Shown: in pieces, positions 4,989 through 5,077 of the stretch
Numbering within the stretch: position 1 is the stretch's first letter
How the letters are laid out: each line of letters begins with the position of its first letter
Origin: Candidatus Woesearchaeota archaeon
Lineage (GTDB): Archaea > Nanobdellota > Nanobdellia > Woesearchaeales > WAPJ01
DNA: 5,077 bases
NCBI GenBank assembly: GCA_015519985.1
Contig: WIAN01000158.1
Span: 1-5,077, forward strand
Reading direction: 5' to 3'
Position numbers and translations under genes: made by a program
The notes under the pieces: generated by a model
What the model saw: the letters and a program-made list of their open reading frames with translations, nothing else
Databases searched by the model: none
Told to the model about the DNA's origin: nothing

Positions 4989-5077
4989 ATGGGAAGAATA
5001 AAAACTCAATTTGTAAAAAGAACTAGTGTTGAATTGTTAAAAAAACATCCTGACAAGTTTAATAAAGATTTTGATGA
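4989..5077 (+). CDS. rps17e: 30S ribosomal protein eS17 (S17e), 5' part only
   Basis: The visible 29 residues start MGRIKTQFVKRTSVELLKK and continue with PDKF and DF. This is the characteristic N-terminus of archaeal/eukaryotic eS17, which typically has MG-x-I-[RK]-x-x-[FL]-[IV]-KR, then a Lys-rich helix, then KF-x-x-DF. eS17 is a small (about 60-70 residue in archaea) component of the small ribosomal subunit and has no bacterial counterpart, so it fixes the domain of life. The gene continues past the right edge. It is divergent from the membrane-protein gene and shares a 140-bp intergenic region with it. A TATA box about 28 bases upstream and the lack of a Shine-Dalgarno motif suggest leaderless translation. 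Confidence 0.92.
   Translation, partial: MGRIKTQFVKRTSVELLKKHPDKFNKDFD

Overview
The window is very AT-rich (by eye only about a quarter G+C). It looks like part of a small archaeal genome, most likely of the DPANN type (Nanoarchaeota, Woesearchaeota or Pacearchaeota-like). The archaeal assignment rests on three things. The right edge holds the start of eS17, a ribosomal protein absent from bacteria. Gene clusters are preceded by archaeal-style TATA boxes about 26-29 bases before the first ATG. An archaeal-type YhbY RNA-binding protein is also present. The DPANN placement is inference from base composition and protein style.

Layout: bases 1-312 carry no convincing gene. They contain a T-rich tract with an exact 21-bp direct repeat, 18 perfect copies of TTG, and two TTTATAAA boxes. 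From 313 to 4527 five genes run rightward with gaps of only 12-32 bases, so they are probably one operon. In order they are a small AbrB/SpoVT-type DNA-binding protein, a 59-residue basic protein of unknown function, a YhbY/CRM-domain RNA-binding protein, a 527-residue mostly helical protein that I do not recognise, and a 630-residue TIM-barrel protein of the endonuclease IV/xylose isomerase-like superfamily. A two-pass membrane protein with a strongly basic, tyrosine-rich N-terminus lies on the minus strand (4519-4848) and overlaps the end of the TIM-barrel gene by nine bases. After a T-rich 140-bp divergent intergenic region, eS17 begins at 4989 and runs off the window.

How the genes may work together: the first gene could regulate its own operon, as many AbrB-fold proteins do. 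The YhbY-like protein points to ribosome assembly. The last two genes are 12 bases apart and share codon style, and they look like a functional pair. The TIM-barrel protein keeps the full set of metal-ligand positions expected for endonuclease IV but carries a roughly 230-residue insertion inside the barrel plus N- and C-terminal extensions. With its large unknown partner, it is the best candidate here for an undescribed system. What that system acts on cannot be read from the sequence.

Translation signals fall into two classes. Genes inside the operon have a GTGA or GGTG Shine-Dalgarno-like motif followed by a short T-run and ATG. Promoter-proximal genes look leaderless.
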